A stretch of DNA of 64,000 nt, from positions 1,791,974 to 1,855,973 of the forward strand of contig NW_020194638.1 in NCBI RefSeq assembly GCF_002865645.1, written 5' to 3'. Positions 20,371-33,533 of this stretch are shown here, in pieces (position 1 is the stretch's first letter; each line of letters starts with the position of its first letter). The stretch comes from Hyaloscypha bicolor E (lineage: Eukaryota > Ascomycota > Leotiomycetes > Helotiales > Hyaloscyphaceae). The position numbers were made by a program, and so were the translations under genes. The notes below the pieces were generated by a model. It did not search any database. It was not told the DNA's origin and saw nothing but the letters and a program-made list of their open reading frames with translations.

Positions 20371-23306
20371 TCATAATCCAGCATCCTCATCAACAAATGA
20401 ACTCTTAGCCCTTGCCTCTTCCTCTTGAGCAGAAACCCACGACGGAAGCCTGGGCCCATCCTCTTCGGGGCTGCTTGATAAAACTCGATGAGCTGGTCGT
20501 CTCTTTGGAAGGGCTGGAGGTTCATGGAGAGAAATTTCTTGCTCCTCCGCCTCATCCACATCGTCCACCCACGGTTGAATATAACTTGGAACGTGTTCAA
20601 TCATGGGTGTTGTTGGTTCAGAATCGCCAGCAGGGGCCTCAACGACAAGAAGGCCGTCATCTCCATGATCAACATCCTGTTTGGGCTCTTCTCTACTTGG
20701 TCTCTTCGGCAACGGGGGTGGAGGTATGGGGTGACGTTGGATATGAAGTCCATTCGCTTCAATTCCTGCATCTTTAGTCTTGGTAGGAATATTGGGAGGA
20801 GGAATGGGTTTCCTTTTTGGCACAGGCATCGGAGCCGTCTTGGTCTTCTTATCCGGAGGTGGCAGAGGAACTCCTGGCGGTGGGAGGGGTTGGCCACGCC
20901 CCATTACCAGTGGACGAGGAGGATCATCTGATGGACCGTCTGCTTTCTGATCGCCATGGCGTTGGATTGCATTCCAACCCCATTTCTTTGCCGTCGCTGC
21001 TGCGTTGCTTACAGCAGCTAAGGACAATCGTTTCGTCTCAGCCGTAGATGACTTTCCAGAAGACGCAGTAGAATTGGTATTCTCCCGTCTGAGATCACGC
21101 CCGAGTGAGCCAAAAGATCTCGTTGATGGTGCTTCTGATCTAAATGAAGCATTACTCATACTTGCTGGGCTTGGAGGGTATGAGCTTGGATTCGAGAAGG
21201 GGTTCGAACTCGAGATATTGATCGACGCCTGCGGCGTCAAGTCGTTTTGGGTGTCCTTCTCGGACTGCTCTGACTCCCGTGAAGATACCGAAGACTGACT
21301 GCCAGCTTTATCGATTCTGGAAGGTCGGGATGGTGAACCCACAGGAGTAGACGTCTGCGAGAGAGCAGAAATCGCAGCCATTGCATGACTGTGCTCTGGA
21401 GGGGTGGAATTTGATGCCTTAATGGCGTCGGCATTTGTAATATCGGTGCTGACAAGAGGGCTGGAAGTAGTGGCGAATGATCCTGATCGAAGAGCTTTAG
21501 GCTTCTCCGACGAAGGGTGTGTCTCAATACTTGTAGAGGATCCACTGGATTTTGATTGACCTAAGTTCAAACCGAGATTCAAAACAGACTTTGCCCCTTT
21601 CCTTGCATAAGCGGTGTTCGGTGGTGAAGCATCGATCAATGGTGTGCTCATGCTCTTTTCAACATGAGGAAGAGCCATAAATGATTCTTCGTTGTCATCT
21701 CCAGCTTCCAGATGCGCCACTTCGTCCACGTCGCCGTCTTGAGCTGCCGCAATCTCTGGATCTTCAGGACGCCCAGGTTGAGTGTCATCAGCCCATATTC
21801 CACCTCTCCAAGGCTTGTTCTCGGTATGATAGAATGGGGAGTCATCCCAGTTCGGGAAGACGAGGCTCTCGGCGATGACTTCCTTGATTCTGTTCTCGAT
21901 TTGGCGCAATATAACTGTATATGTAATCTGCCTTGCACTGACGATTGGTTCAATTGTCATGTCAATCTTAGGCATTGTCTGAAAGGTTAACCACAGCCGG
22001 TTTGAGGGTGGTGGCTTGATACGGATCATTGCATGGCCTTCAACTCTCTTCACCACTACTGCTAAAAGCAGATTGACTTCTCTTGCTTTGAACCTTGTCC
22101 CGAGCTCGATTCGAGCCACCGCTGCGACTTCTATTCGGAAATTCCCAGAATATTTCACGTCAGCCTCGACAACCAATTCTCCATCCACTGTCAAATCCTT
22201 GAGCCGTGGGTTGGTGATGACTGGCGCTGCCTCACCCATGTCTATATCCCGCAGAGAAATATTCGAGAGGAATGACGGTCTCTTCACCCGAGAAATCTTC
22301 TTCGTAATCTTCGACCTGATGAAATTTGAGACTTCGGAAGTTTTATAGAGAGCCAAAAACACCCTCCCAATTGCGGCATTGATCCATCTAGTCTGTAGAT
22401 GTTCTTCCGACGAATGTAGCCTCTGTACCAGCGTTATGATATCCTTCACATCGTATTGTATCGGTATCGGGGGTTGGTATTTCTGTCCAGGGTTCCTTTC
22501 TTGATTCCGTAGAAGTGTGAAATAGAAGTCCTCTTTCATTGAGCAGTTCTCTGAGAAGAGATAGAAAGGCTTCGAGGCCCGGCCATCAGGCGTGATCTCC
22601 CCAATGTCTGTTCTTCTTGAAAGACACAACGCATTTCTCTTGATAAACAGCTCCCCCTCTGGTGTCTCGTCGCCCCCAGAATAAACCGAAACTTCATGAT
22701 GTGCCAGGGAGATGACATGTCGGACTTCCAGCTGCTCGTCGTCGTCAAAAAGCATCAGATGGCCGTGCCTGTTGAGCAATTAGAACTGGCCCAAGCAATT
22801 TCGAGATACTGGAGTGTACGCCCATACCTAAGAACAACATAAAAAACATTGCCACCTCGTTTCTGTGGTTTACCAACACCTTTGTTATCTAGAGGCGAGT
22901 TGTTTGACTTGCGGTCGAAGATGCTCCTGTACATGCTCTGATATACACTTGGGCTTGCAGCAGACACTGTTGCAGACCCAACAGGCGTGTTCCTCTCGGG
23001 GGGCTTTGCGTTGATCCCATTTGGCGTGTATTCCCGAGAAACAGAGAAGTACGCAGCTGCTACATCAGCCTCGTGGCCACTCCGTGGCTGGAACTTCTCC
23101 CCCAACGTCTTCTGCGCCCGTTTGATAGCATCAACATCATCGCCAGGCTGAACAATCGGGCCCGTCTCATCCTCTCGATATGCAGTGTCGTCTCGGATGG
23201 GGAATGTCAGGTAAGCATGGGCGAGGATTGCTATGACGATCAAGGGAAGGAAAGTAAGGCCACCCAGAATGTAGACAAAAAGGAACGCCAGCAGACCACC
23301 CATCAT
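20371..23306 (-). CDS. PH and SMP domain lipid-transfer protein (Nvj2 / TEX2-like)
   Basis: Two exons, 23306-22828 and 22768-20371, encode 958 aa. A hydrophobic N-terminal anchor occupies about residues 5-35 (LLAFLFVYILGGLTFLPLIV). A PH-like region follows at about 140-250 (FYVVLRHGHLMLFDDDEQLE, PFYLFSENCSMKEDFYFTLL) and an SMP domain at about 270-475 (NPRLKDLTVDGELVVEADV, FRIEVAAVARIEL, RLWLTFQTMPKIDMTIEPI). The C-terminal half is long, disordered and Ser/Pro-rich, with polyproline runs such as PLPPPGVPLPPP. The arrangement matches fungal Nvj2-type tethers, which sit in the ER membrane and move ceramide or other lipids at nucleus-vacuole or ER-Golgi contacts (family knowledge). It lies between SLA2 and REV3, not a usual MAT gene. 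Confidence 0.85.
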
Positions 23307-23831
23307 GGCATCTCATCTGCGACTCGATCAAAGATAAGACGTTGTACAGCGGGCTGCACATGGAGGCAAGGCAAGGAATTGAGGACAAGGTTGAGCTTTG
23401 GAAGTCAGTCGCAAGGTCGGCTTCGCGAAAGAGGCGCTGAAACCAAAATAAACAGTCAGCCAGCCATTAACCTTCACACGTGCAAGAGTAAAAAAAATAT
23501 GACACTTGGGAAACTTATTATTTGATCCTCTTATGAATGTAAGAAGAAACTAAGTGCGTTCTTGTCCCCAAGTGAAGAGGATACATAGGCAACTTGGAAG
23601 TTCCGCGGGGTTGGGAGGACGGCTGATGACTGAAGCACCCTTTGACTCGACAACATCTTGGTCAATTGCTGGATGGAGTATTCGTGAATCACATGTTTCA
23701 ATCCAGCTGGGTCAATACCCTAATCTCCATAATCTTGATTTAGTGTGGTAATGCCACTCCTCCGGCCATCTCGCTTTGCAAATGCTTTAGATTACTGGTC
23801 TTGTGAACGCCAGCCTTGCCCATAGCCCCAG
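23307..23831. other. Spacer between the PH-SMP gene and the REV3 3' end
   Basis: 525 bp. It contains the promoter side of the PH/SMP gene and the 3' flank of REV3, both on the minus strand. No further gene is seen. Confidence 0.5.
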
Positions 23832-26800
23832 CTACCAATCCAAATCACCCATATCTACCTTCAATGTCGACAGCTCCTTAATCACAGGCTCCACCATTCC
23901 CCTTTCCGTCTTCAGCCTGGCTTTCTGACGTGTCCTTGTATAGAAGACTGGGCAGTCTTTGCTATCACATTTCACTTCGTCCAGGGGCGATACCCCAGAG
24001 CAGCTTTGGCATACTCTCTGCAGGTCAAGAAGCCTTCTTTCCGCCTGATTGACTCTCGTGCGCAACGAAAGCAGAGAGGTTGGCTTGTCTGCCAGGCATT
24101 TCGGACAGATAGCACCTTCCACCTCGAGCTTGACCTTGCAGACTAAACAGGAAGAGGACTTCATGTAAGATTCCAAAGTCTTCTTGCTGGTGGCAAGTTC
24201 TTTCGAATGGCCCTGAAGCTGCAAGTTTGCATCAACGCGGCGAATGCGCTGGACTTTGGGCATTTCATCATACCAATTCCGTACGTTGGCTCCAACAAGA
24301 TTGAAGATCCGCTCCAAGGGAGGGATGAGGTTCTTTGATATGTAATATTCCGCATCCAGTTCGCAGTGGTCGTTCTCAAGAAGCTCTTCTGGGGCGACGC
24401 ATCGATCGATCAGCCTCGCCCCTGGAGCCCCAGTAATGACGACGTAAGGCACCCGTTCCCCATACTGAGGTTCTGCCCGTGCATCTTCCAGCATACGTTT
24501 TGTACTGATGAGGGCCCCCGGGGGAGGGGGACCTTTGTCACTATAAGTCCCTAGTTTCACCTCTCTAGCAAAACAGAAGTCTTGCACAGACACTGATCCC
24601 TTCATGATCTTTTCACACTGCTTCTGGAAATAGATCTTCACGTCGCTTAGATCAGCAGTCCGAAACAGAATCTTTAATGCCTTTTCTTCGATTTTTTGCT
24701 CTGCTGGTGTGCCGTCTCGCCGTACAGTTTCGATTCCCTTCGCATCGAAATCTGGTTCAGTCTGGTTCCTGCTTTCATACTTAAAGCCGACGTAGCGCTT
24801 CTTTGCCAGGAGGACGCAGGGAAGGTAGACCTTTTCAAATTTTAGCTTTACAGGCCGAGGATTCATGTTGGTAACTGTCTTTGCGATCTCTTCACCTATG
24901 TCGAATGCTTGATCTTTCGTGCGACCTTTCAAATAGACAAATAAACTGTCCGTATCGCCATACACCACTTCGGCACCCCAACGTTTGACCGAATGAATGA
25001 GCGCAATAGCCTTCTCGAGCGTCTCACGCCCAGTTTGAACAATGCTATCAGCAATTTCAGAACAGGGCATGCGGCCTGAGAAAGAAGCGGAAGTATATCC
25101 ATAAGTGACATTAGCTATAAGTTTCAGTGCCAATTGCCTGTTGTTGAGTAGACGTTGCAGTGCCTTGTCGTCTTTGTCGACCTTCATGCCACTCTTAACC
25201 ATAACCCGAGTCTCAAGAATCTCGCCCAACATCTTTGCAAGGAGAGATTTCCTAATCTCTGGTTTTGTGTACATAATTCCGTTTGGGGCAATATTGATAT
25301 GGTCTTTCAGAAGCTCAAGCAGCCGCTGCTGTCTCCTGAATTCTGTGAAACCCATCTTGTTCGTGCCACGCCAATTGACGACTCGTCCAAGGAAGGTGGA
25401 ATAGCAATAGTTGTAGGCAATCATAACACTTGGATACAAGCTCTGGAAGTCGAGCACCAGTAGGGGGCTATTGTAGAAGGCGCTTTGAGGTTCCATGACC
25501 AATGGCAAACACTCCAAAGCGTTCTGCCCTCCAACTTGCTTTCTACTTGGGGACACGAAAAGGAAATTCTCTGGCTTTGCAATCCGGAACATGAGGGATT
25601 CGACTTTGAATTGGGATCCACGCGAGAAGACAGAAAAGAAATCGACGCCGAGAAGACGTGCTTGCTCACTCGTCCTTGGGATCAACTCATTCTGCTCCAG
25701 GATCTCCAAGTCGAGCTGCACTCGCGATACATAATAATTGACCGTCTTAGCCAGATCTCGTGGCTTGCCATTTGTATACCATGCTGTCAAGTCGGCCCAG
25801 CTGAAATGGGGAACTCGGCGATGCAACAAGTGGAATGCAACATTCTCCATCGTATATTGAAGAAGATTGAGCTCGCTCCTCATTGCTCGCCAAATGTTGA
25901 TCATATGCCTGCCTGTCACACGTATCGTTGAAGTTTGATTGAAGCCCCACGTGTCATTCTCCTTGCCAAATCGTCCATGAGATTGAGCTTTCATACGTGA
26001 GAATTCATCGCAGAGATTGTAATCGTACTTAAGTCGTGCACGCTCAATCAGATATCCCCAAGAACCGCCATGAACCTCGTAACCAGTCAGGATGTCTGGA
26101 TCAAAGCTCCGAACAATCTCAACCAGTCGAACGATCAGGTCTAGCTCCAACGTCTCCTCTTGGACCTCACAAGCAACTTGTTTGCCAATTTTTTGTGCCA
26201 TAGAACCGTCCTCAGAGAGTGCCACAATCCCAAGATGTGTGCCTTCAGCGATGCCATTGCTCTCAAGCCCATCTTCGTCCGATTGCAAGCACCAAAAAAC
26301 GCATTGTACTTCATCTTCCTCCGGATTGGGGACGAAATTTCCCCTTGTGTTGACATGGACTTCTAGACTCATAGTGCTCATGTATTGTGCTTCATGTCTA
26401 ACGCTGGTAGTCTCTTGATTCTGCGTGTACTTAAAACCATGCTTGTCTTTCTGCGTGGGCCCGTCAATCTGCGAGAGCTTGCCCTTCTTTTCAGGGCTCC
26501 TTGTGGTTTGGGGTCGAGCTTGAGCAACCCGTTTTGTTGAAACAGCAGCAGCTCTTTCTCTTTCGTCGGTACGAGACCACTGTTCTACTTCCGCATATGT
26601 GGGCGGCGGTTGTGAAATTTCCCAACTAAGGAGCCCACAATTGCGCCTTTGAATTTGGTAGCTCTTCTCTTCCTTGACTCGATCCAGTATGATCCTAGGC
26701 TTCTCCCCAACGCTTGCTTCAGAAGTACCAGTGGGATCGAAGCCAGGGAGGAAAGGGACAGTCAAACTCTCAAGCCTAAACTCTCTTCCAGCCCATTCTC

Positions 26801-29083
26801 GTGCCCGCTCAGGTACATCCAATTCGTTACTGTAGAAGGCATCTTGGTAGATCACAGATGGAAGGTTGAGGTCCGGCATTGTTGAGACTACAGAAATCTC
26901 AGATGGTGGAAGCTCACTTATGGCTAAGACTACGTCTCGGTTGTCCTCTCCGAATTGACGTGTCATTTTCTGCACGACGCCAGCTATATAGGTCGAGGGT
27001 CTTGAAGAGCTCGATTGAGCTCCGGAATCTATCCTGGTTTGTCGGCTTGTATCTTGGGACGATGGCAAGAAAGGCTCAAAGGAGACATGCTTCGCCGTAG
27101 TGGAAGGACTGGGTTGAGAAGCGCTCTTTTGGCTCAACCGTAGAATGGTTGATGGGTCCTGCGGGTCCTTGACCACTGGAAACAGAAGAGGGTGTGTTTG
27201 GGTTTTATCTATGGTTTTCAGTGAGTCTTGGGACGACTTCTTATTCATCGAGCGGGAGTTTCGAGCCAAGCCACTAGCCGTAATATTTGTTGGCTTCGAT
27301 ATTGTCGCAGTGGCATCCCCCAAATTAGTTTTCAAGGAAGGATGTGTGGAGTGACTGGCCGTGGGAGATTCATGGACGACCTTTTGGCGTTTGCTCAGGA
27401 CACCAGCAGAAGAGGGAACTGAATATTCCAGGCGTTTACGGTTCATCCCTGCTTTGTCAATCGGACTTGTCCCATCTCCGCCTTCAGAATATGCCGAATG
27501 CGCAGCTCCAGGCTCATGACCCAGGGAATCTTTCCCAGTGCCAGCTGGTCCTAGTATGGCATCGAATGACGAACCTGCCGCGTCTCCTAAAATGTCCGGA
27601 TCTGCAAGGTCAAGAAATTGCTCTCCATGTTGTTCGCCAGCTGGGCGGGATTCATCGTCAATGTCATGCTCCAATTGTCCAGTGTCCTTTGAATCGAGGT
27701 ACATTTCCTCCACTTTGTCGCCTTGCGTGTTCTGGGAAAGCTGGATCTCTCTCATTGCCTCTTCATCAGAGTCGTAAGGAAAATCGTCGTCTTCGTCATT
27801 CATAAATCCGATTATCCTTTTCTCATCTACCTCTCTCTCTTCCGTCTCGTCAGGTTCATACTTAACACCTCCAACGCCAGCCCCAGGAGTCAGCCCTAAT
27901 GCTGGACGCAAATTTTCCGGGAAGAGATCTTCAACTGCTTCTAGAGCTGTCTTCACCGACGACTCAAACGGTGTTGGCCGGACAAAAGTATTAAATGAGA
28001 TTCTTGCGCCATCGCTATTGCGCTTTTCGTCTTGGATCAGGGACGTAACCTTTTCTCTGTATTCTTCCTCATGGATCCAGCCTCCTGGTTGAGAGTTTCG
28101 GGGATCTGCTGACATTGATACCATAACTTCGGGGGGGAATGGGCTGCTTCCTGGAGCAGGATTGGACATCCGTGACTTGCGCCTGCGTGTTTCGTCTCTC
28201 CAGAGACCAGCCATGCTGTGTACTAACTTTTCATCCGGAGCCAATGGGTTAAGCCGTTCAACGAAATCATGATGAAGGGGACGCGGTTTGACATTTTGTC
28301 TATTCAGAATGTCTTGAACGGAAATATCCACCTCGATAGAGCAATGACTGACTCTGGGAAGATTAACCTCATCGGTGACCAGCCCATCAGGGATCGAGCG
28401 GTCATGCCAGAGGTGAGAGAGACTGTCCATTTCCTCATATAGAGGCACCGGGGCTCGAAATTTGACCTTTCGACAGTCGATATACCCACACCCGTACAAG
28501 TTGTAGTCCGTCATCCACTGAAGGAGATATTGGAGATGTGCTTCATAAGGTTGAAACACCTTCTTCATGACAACACCTTGTCGCAAGAGGTCTGCTAGTC
28601 GGGTCATAACCATAGGGTTCAACATGTATATCTTCAGGTAATATCGATATCCAACATGAAAGCCATAGAAAGGAACTCCTTTGACCAACGTGATCCGCGC
28701 AACAAATTTGGCATTGCCATCGTACATATTCCGTCGGTAACTGACTGCAAGTGCAAAGTCAATTGACAGATGGAGGCGATGAATGTAGACCCCAACTGGA
28801 CATATGTCAGTCCGCGCAAAATACTGTGTTCGTGGAAACATAACCCACCTTCATCTTGAACAAGACTCCCATTGTATTCGATGTAGAGGTACGGGAAAGC
28901 GCCATGGATATGCGCGCAGACCTTTTGTCCAGTCTCAGTTGCTCCAAACACCCTGATAACAGGTACTTTGGGCTCCTTGTTTATTTGCGAAGGGTGGACA
29001 TTGCTCCGGAGAAGAGGGTCATAACACGTCGGGACACTCTGATAGTGGTCGATGCAGTTAAGCCGTACTCGGAAAAGATCCAT
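23832..29083 (-). CDS. REV3: DNA polymerase zeta catalytic subunit Rev3
   Basis: Exons 29083-28849 and 28795-23832 encode 1732 aa. The N-terminus (MDLFRVRLNCIDHYQSVP, PVIRVFGATETGQKVCAHIH) and VGVYIHRLHLSIDFAL are typical. A long, disordered insertion spans about residues 230-800. The B-family polymerase core shows motif A at about residue 1193 (LDFQSLYPSVMIAYNYC), motif B (KLIANVTYGYTSASFSGRMP) and motif C at about 1358 (YGDTDSLFVYL). The exonuclease-like region reads TMSLEVHVNTRG, without the catalytic acidic pair, as expected for Rev3. Two C-terminal cysteine clusters (CLVCKVKLEVEGAICPKC and CQSC...CDSKDC) bind zinc and an iron-sulfur cluster in the family. It performs error-prone translesion synthesis with Rev7. 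Its start is 213 bp from that of SLU7, on the opposite strand. Confidence 0.95.
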
Positions 29084-29296
29084 AGCAAAGTAACTCGTCA
29101 GGGAGGACGTAAGGTATCATCAAAAATAACAGACATGGCTCGAGTTGTTGAAGAAGCAATGACGATAACATGTTGCTTAAATGTCGTGTTTTGACGCGAT
29201 TTAGGCGCGGGATCACGAGACACAAGGATCGGACTTACACACCATCCTTCCCCCAATATTTTGCCTTCTTACTCTCTCGTACCCACAGCCGTCAAG
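29084..29296. promoter_or_regulatory. Shared divergent promoter of REV3 and SLU7
   Basis: Only 213 bp separate the two start codons, so both promoters must lie here or reach into the neighbours. I recognise no specific factor site. Confidence 0.5.
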
Positions 29297-30819
29297 ATGC
29301 CTCCAGCGGGTGCCCAACCTCGAAAACCGAATGCCCCTTCAGCGGCGAACAAGGAAGCAAACGAATACATCCCCTCCTTCATCTCCAAAAAGCCTTTCTA
29401 CATAGGAGATGATGACGACCAGAACGACTACCTCGAGCACCAACGGCTTCAAAAAGCCCAATCAGATCAGTCGAAATGGTACGATCGAGGTAAGAAGCTT
29501 GGCCCTGCTGCGACGAAGTTCCGCAAAGGCGCATGTGAGAATTGTGGTGCCATGACACATAAGACGAAGGAGTGCTTGAGTCGGCCCAGAGCTAAAGGTG
29601 CGAAGTGGACAGGCAAGGACATACAGGCTGATGAGGTAGTTCAGGACGTCAGCTTAGGATGGGATGCTAAAAGGGATCGGTGGAATGGGTACGATCCTAA
29701 GGAGTACAAGGCCGTGATCGACGAATACACGGAGTTGGAGGAGCTCAAGAAGAAGGCAGTGGCTACCAAAGAGGACGAAGAGGACGAGGGCGAGGATGGT
29801 GCGAAGTATGCAGAAGAATCAGACATGGGGAGACAGCAAAGTACGGCTACGAGGCAACTTCGTATCCGGGAAGATACGGCAAAATATCTTTTGAATCTCG
29901 ACCTGGACTCTGCAAAATACGATCCCAAGACAAGATCCATGGTGGACAGTGGAGCAACTGCGGATACAGCTGCTGCTTTGGTTGCGGAAGAAGGGTTCAT
30001 GAGGGCCTCAGGAGATGCTGCGGAGTTCGAAAAAGCTCAAAAGTACGCATGGGAATCTCAAGAGAAGGCGGGAAACACCAAACTACATCTTCAGGCAAAT
30101 CCTACGTCCGGAGAGTATTACCGAAAGAAGGAGAAAGAAGAGGCGGAGGCAAAGAGACAAGCCCACAAAAAGATGTTGCTGGAAAAGTATGGTGGTGAAG
30201 TCAATCCAAATGCTGCAAAGCTTCGAGATGCTGCCGTTATCGAATCCGAGAAGTACATCGAGTACGACGAGTCTGGCGCAATCAAAGGCGCTCCTAAGAG
30301 GGTGGCAAAATCGAAGTATCCGGAGAATGTTTTGATCAACAATCACACATCAGTATGGGGCAGTTGGTGGGCAAATTTCAAATGGGGTTATGGCTGTTGT
30401 CATTCCACAATCAAGAACTCATTCTGCACTGGAGAGGAAGGCAAGAGGGCCTTTGAGGAGGCTGACAGACTTCGGACAGGCGGTTATTTGGGAGAGGGAG
30501 AGCCAGTCAAGGAGATTGAATGGCCTTCTAAGGAAACTGTCGAGAAAGCCTCGGAGGATATCAGCAAGACGTTGATGGCTAAGAAGCGGACCATGGAAGA
30601 AATGAAGGGTGGAGTTTCTGAGGAAGACATGGACGCCTGGAAGAAACAGCGGACGGGCTTGCACGACCCTATGTAGGTGTTGGGGGAGAACCCTTTCGTA
30701 TTACGGATTATTTCAGACCCTTCTCCTACGACAATCTCCTCTCCCGAAACAATCTTAATCTAGCAATGCTAACTACCCCTAGGGCCAAATTCTTGGGAAA
30801 GGATGAACTGTTGGAGTAG
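29297..30819 (+). CDS. SLU7: Pre-mRNA splicing factor Slu7
   Basis: Exons 29297-30672 and 30783-30819 encode 470 aa. The short last exon restores the conserved tail: splitting the ATG codon gives [14 protein letters not shown], whereas reading straight on meets a stop at once. The N-terminus has [21 protein letters not shown] zinc knuckle lies at about residues 78-95 ([19 protein letters not shown]). The core includes [28 protein letters not shown] and HTSVWGSWW. Slu7 acts in the second catalytic step of splicing, in 3' splice-site choice (family knowledge). The final intron is 110 bp. Confidence 0.95.
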
Positions 30820-31071
30820 TTGCACGATAACTGCATTAACGAGGCGTTACCTGGGTTGCATGTCAAGGAGTTCTTCGGGGATATTAGAATTTTGATATTT
30901 AAGCTCTATAATCTTCTACAGCAGCCACTCTCTGAACCCCCTTCTTGAATTTGTAAACCTCACCTGTCAACCACGCTTGCTTGACCCCGCGCTGCTTGGT
31001 CTTCACGACATAAACAACTGTTCCTTGGAGTTGTTGCAAGTTTTGGAAGCAAGATTATTGATCTTCACACT
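30820..31071. other. Convergent spacer SLU7 / APN2
   Basis: Short 3' flank shared by two convergent genes. No feature is seen. Confidence 0.5.
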
Positions 31072-33271
31072 TCAATCTCCAGTCCAATCGCTGCTCCATA
31101 TGAAAGTCCCACATCGCCATTGCGTGTTCTTTTCCTTCTGACCCGAAGGTCCGAGTGGCCGTGGACACATGTAAAATGATCTCCCACAGTTAACACCAGG
31201 CTTTTTTGTGACGAAGCTCACGCAGGGCTCGTTGTGCTCGCATCTCGGGACAATTCGTTTTCCTAAGAGCTTAGACCAGCTCTCCTTAACGACTATAGGA
31301 TCAATAACACTCTTCTGATCTGCAAGATTGAAAGCCTGGCTAGGAGAGTCATTCTCATTAATCGAGACCGAGTCGGAAATCGAGGGAGCTGGAGTTGAAG
31401 GATTAGAGGCTACGACCGAAAGATTATCAGACTCGTGATCGATTGTCGACTGGCTGTCACTCGCACCGTCCAGTTGAGGAGTCTTCGGCTTGAAAAATCC
31501 CATGAGACTACTCTGCCCCTTTCCCGGTTGACCCTTGCTTGCTGTTGATGTAGACTTGGAAGATGATGAGGACGAAGCGGTTTTACCACGCTTCTGGGGT
31601 CTGGCAATAAGAGAGTTCTCATCTGATCTCTTTACTTTTGGCTTTGCGGGACTGGGCATCGATATTGGCTGGGAATCCATAGAGAACGAAGAGGTTTTCG
31701 TCATTACAGAGCTGTCAGTGACCTGTGAATCGATGTCTGCAGAAGTTTGTGCTCCAGAAGCGTCTTCCACTGTGGGAGTCTGTGAACTCTCCCTAAACTC
31801 TGCTCCATCTTCACGAGCTATGTTGCGTCCAACGGACTGCCGGCCGCCTTGGCCATGGCTTGCGCTCTTTCTCTCTAAGGAACTTTCTCCCTTCGGTAGT
31901 GGTGGTTTCTTCGAAAACATGTCTCGAATACTTCGACGGCGATCGAACTCAGGTATTAGCTTGGCGGACATAGGAAGAAGATCTTTGGTAGACCACTCGC
32001 GCTGCCGGACACCACCCTTGAACATTCCAGCGCTCATGATATCTCTGATATCAACCTCCTCTCCTTCAATCTCAACCTTTTGCTTGAAGATAGCGTATAC
32101 CGGACAATGATCAGAGCCCATCAGACCTTCCTGAATATTAGAATCGCTGAACCAGTCCTTACATCCAATACTACAAAGGACATAATCGATCCGAGAGCCA
32201 AAGTTCCCCGGGCGAGCATTGATTTTCTGTTCCCAGCAGGTGAACATACCCTTTCGGGTTGGATGGAAACCTCTGCAGATGTCCCATATCACCGGTGCCT
32301 CTCTTCCTTCATCTCGTTCTCCAATGACCTTGCCACCGATGAGTAGTTGATTAAACAGTCGCCTAGCAGGTGTTGAGATATATTCCTCAAGTGTTATGCC
32401 GTGTTTTCTAGCCTGCTCTTCGGCCTTTGCAGTATCCATTTCTTCTCGAATGATGTTCATGTCCCCAGTCAAGAAAACTCTCTTGCCAGCAGCCGTCAAA
32501 TTGCGCACCCGAGCATCCAACGCGCTCAAGAAGCCAATACGAAACTCGTCTCTTGTTTCATCTCGGTTCGCCGGGCAATATACGCCGATGAGGACAAAGG
32601 CCGGGAATTCAAGAATGACACAACGACCTTCTGAGTCCAAAGTGGCAGCATCGAGACTACAGTCAGAAAGCTGGCTTAGGGCGGGATAGCCGCCAATCTG
32701 TTCATCCTTAGGCAAATTGAAAAAGCTGGTAGAGGAGTTCGGAGGAGTCAAGACACCGGTGATGCCTTCTTCAGCACGGATAGGCGCGCAGACTGAATTG
32801 CGTGTGTAGATTGCGACCCCAGAGTACCCTAAATCATAAAAGTAAGCACTGCGGTCTCTCGTCGTGCGTTTTGAAGAGTCTTGTACCCTTCTTGTGTTTC
32901 GGGAGACTGAAGAAGACGTCCCATCCAGGAACCAGAACCATATCATCTTGGAGATCCTTGCGCTGTATCTTCGTCTCTTGCATAACCACAATATCGGCCT
33001 CAAGAATTTCAAACATTGCCTAAGAATAGTCAGAGATGTTGCAGGTGATCAGAGGAGCCAGCAGAATATACTGCAAATGACCGGTCCTGGCGCCATGGCT
33101 GGTAGCCAAATGGATTCCTGTCGATGGCTTAGCTGCAGCTGGATCGAACACCCGGCAACATACTAACCTGATCCCGTTCACTGGGAGCTATCAGCACACA
33201 GTACAGTGTCCGGGAGGACTTGATGACTTACCATTCCAGGTAGTGATTCGAAGACTCCGCCGCTCAGCCAT
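31072..33271 (-). CDS. APN2: AP endonuclease 2 (DNA lyase)
   Basis: Exons 33271-33232, 33180-33168, 33117-33072, 33019-32887 and 32828-31072 encode 662 aa. Exon 2 is a 13-nt micro-exon that supplies NGI of the motif TTWNVNGIRNPF. The exonuclease-endonuclease-phosphatase domain spans about residues 1-335, with VVMQETKIQRKDL, YSGVAIYT, LTGDMNI and GSDHCPVYAIF. A PCNA-binding PIP box is visible near residue 515 (QSSLMGFF). A C-terminal GRF zinc finger covers about 606-658 (CEHNEPC, GRSFYMCPRP, WRCGTFIW). It cleaves abasic sites and trims 3' blocks in base-excision repair. It is a standard MAT-flanking gene, and here it is divergent from COX13. Confidence 0.95.
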
Positions 33272-33533
33272 GTTCAAGATCCCAATGAGTGCAGACGCGA
33301 GTGAGCTCGAGACATCTCATGCTACTACGCCGTCACAAGGACCTGATGCGTGCCAGCGTCGGAAAGCTCGAGTGTATGAACGAGGTGGAACGCGATCGAT
33401 CGCCAGATCACGTGGACACTAGGATTGCTCGGACCTTGCCGGGCAGGTCACTGGTCGCTTCTTGGAGAGCTTCTGAACATACGATTTCCTTGTTCCATCT
33501 TTCACTCAGCGATTGGACCACCAGGACAACACG
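33272..33533. promoter_or_regulatory. Shared divergent promoter of APN2 and COX13, with a CACGTG box
   Basis: 262 bp lie between the two start codons. A CACGTG box is present at 33409-33414, the same motif as in the RPL21/RPS9 promoter. Its use is inference. Confidence 0.5.
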
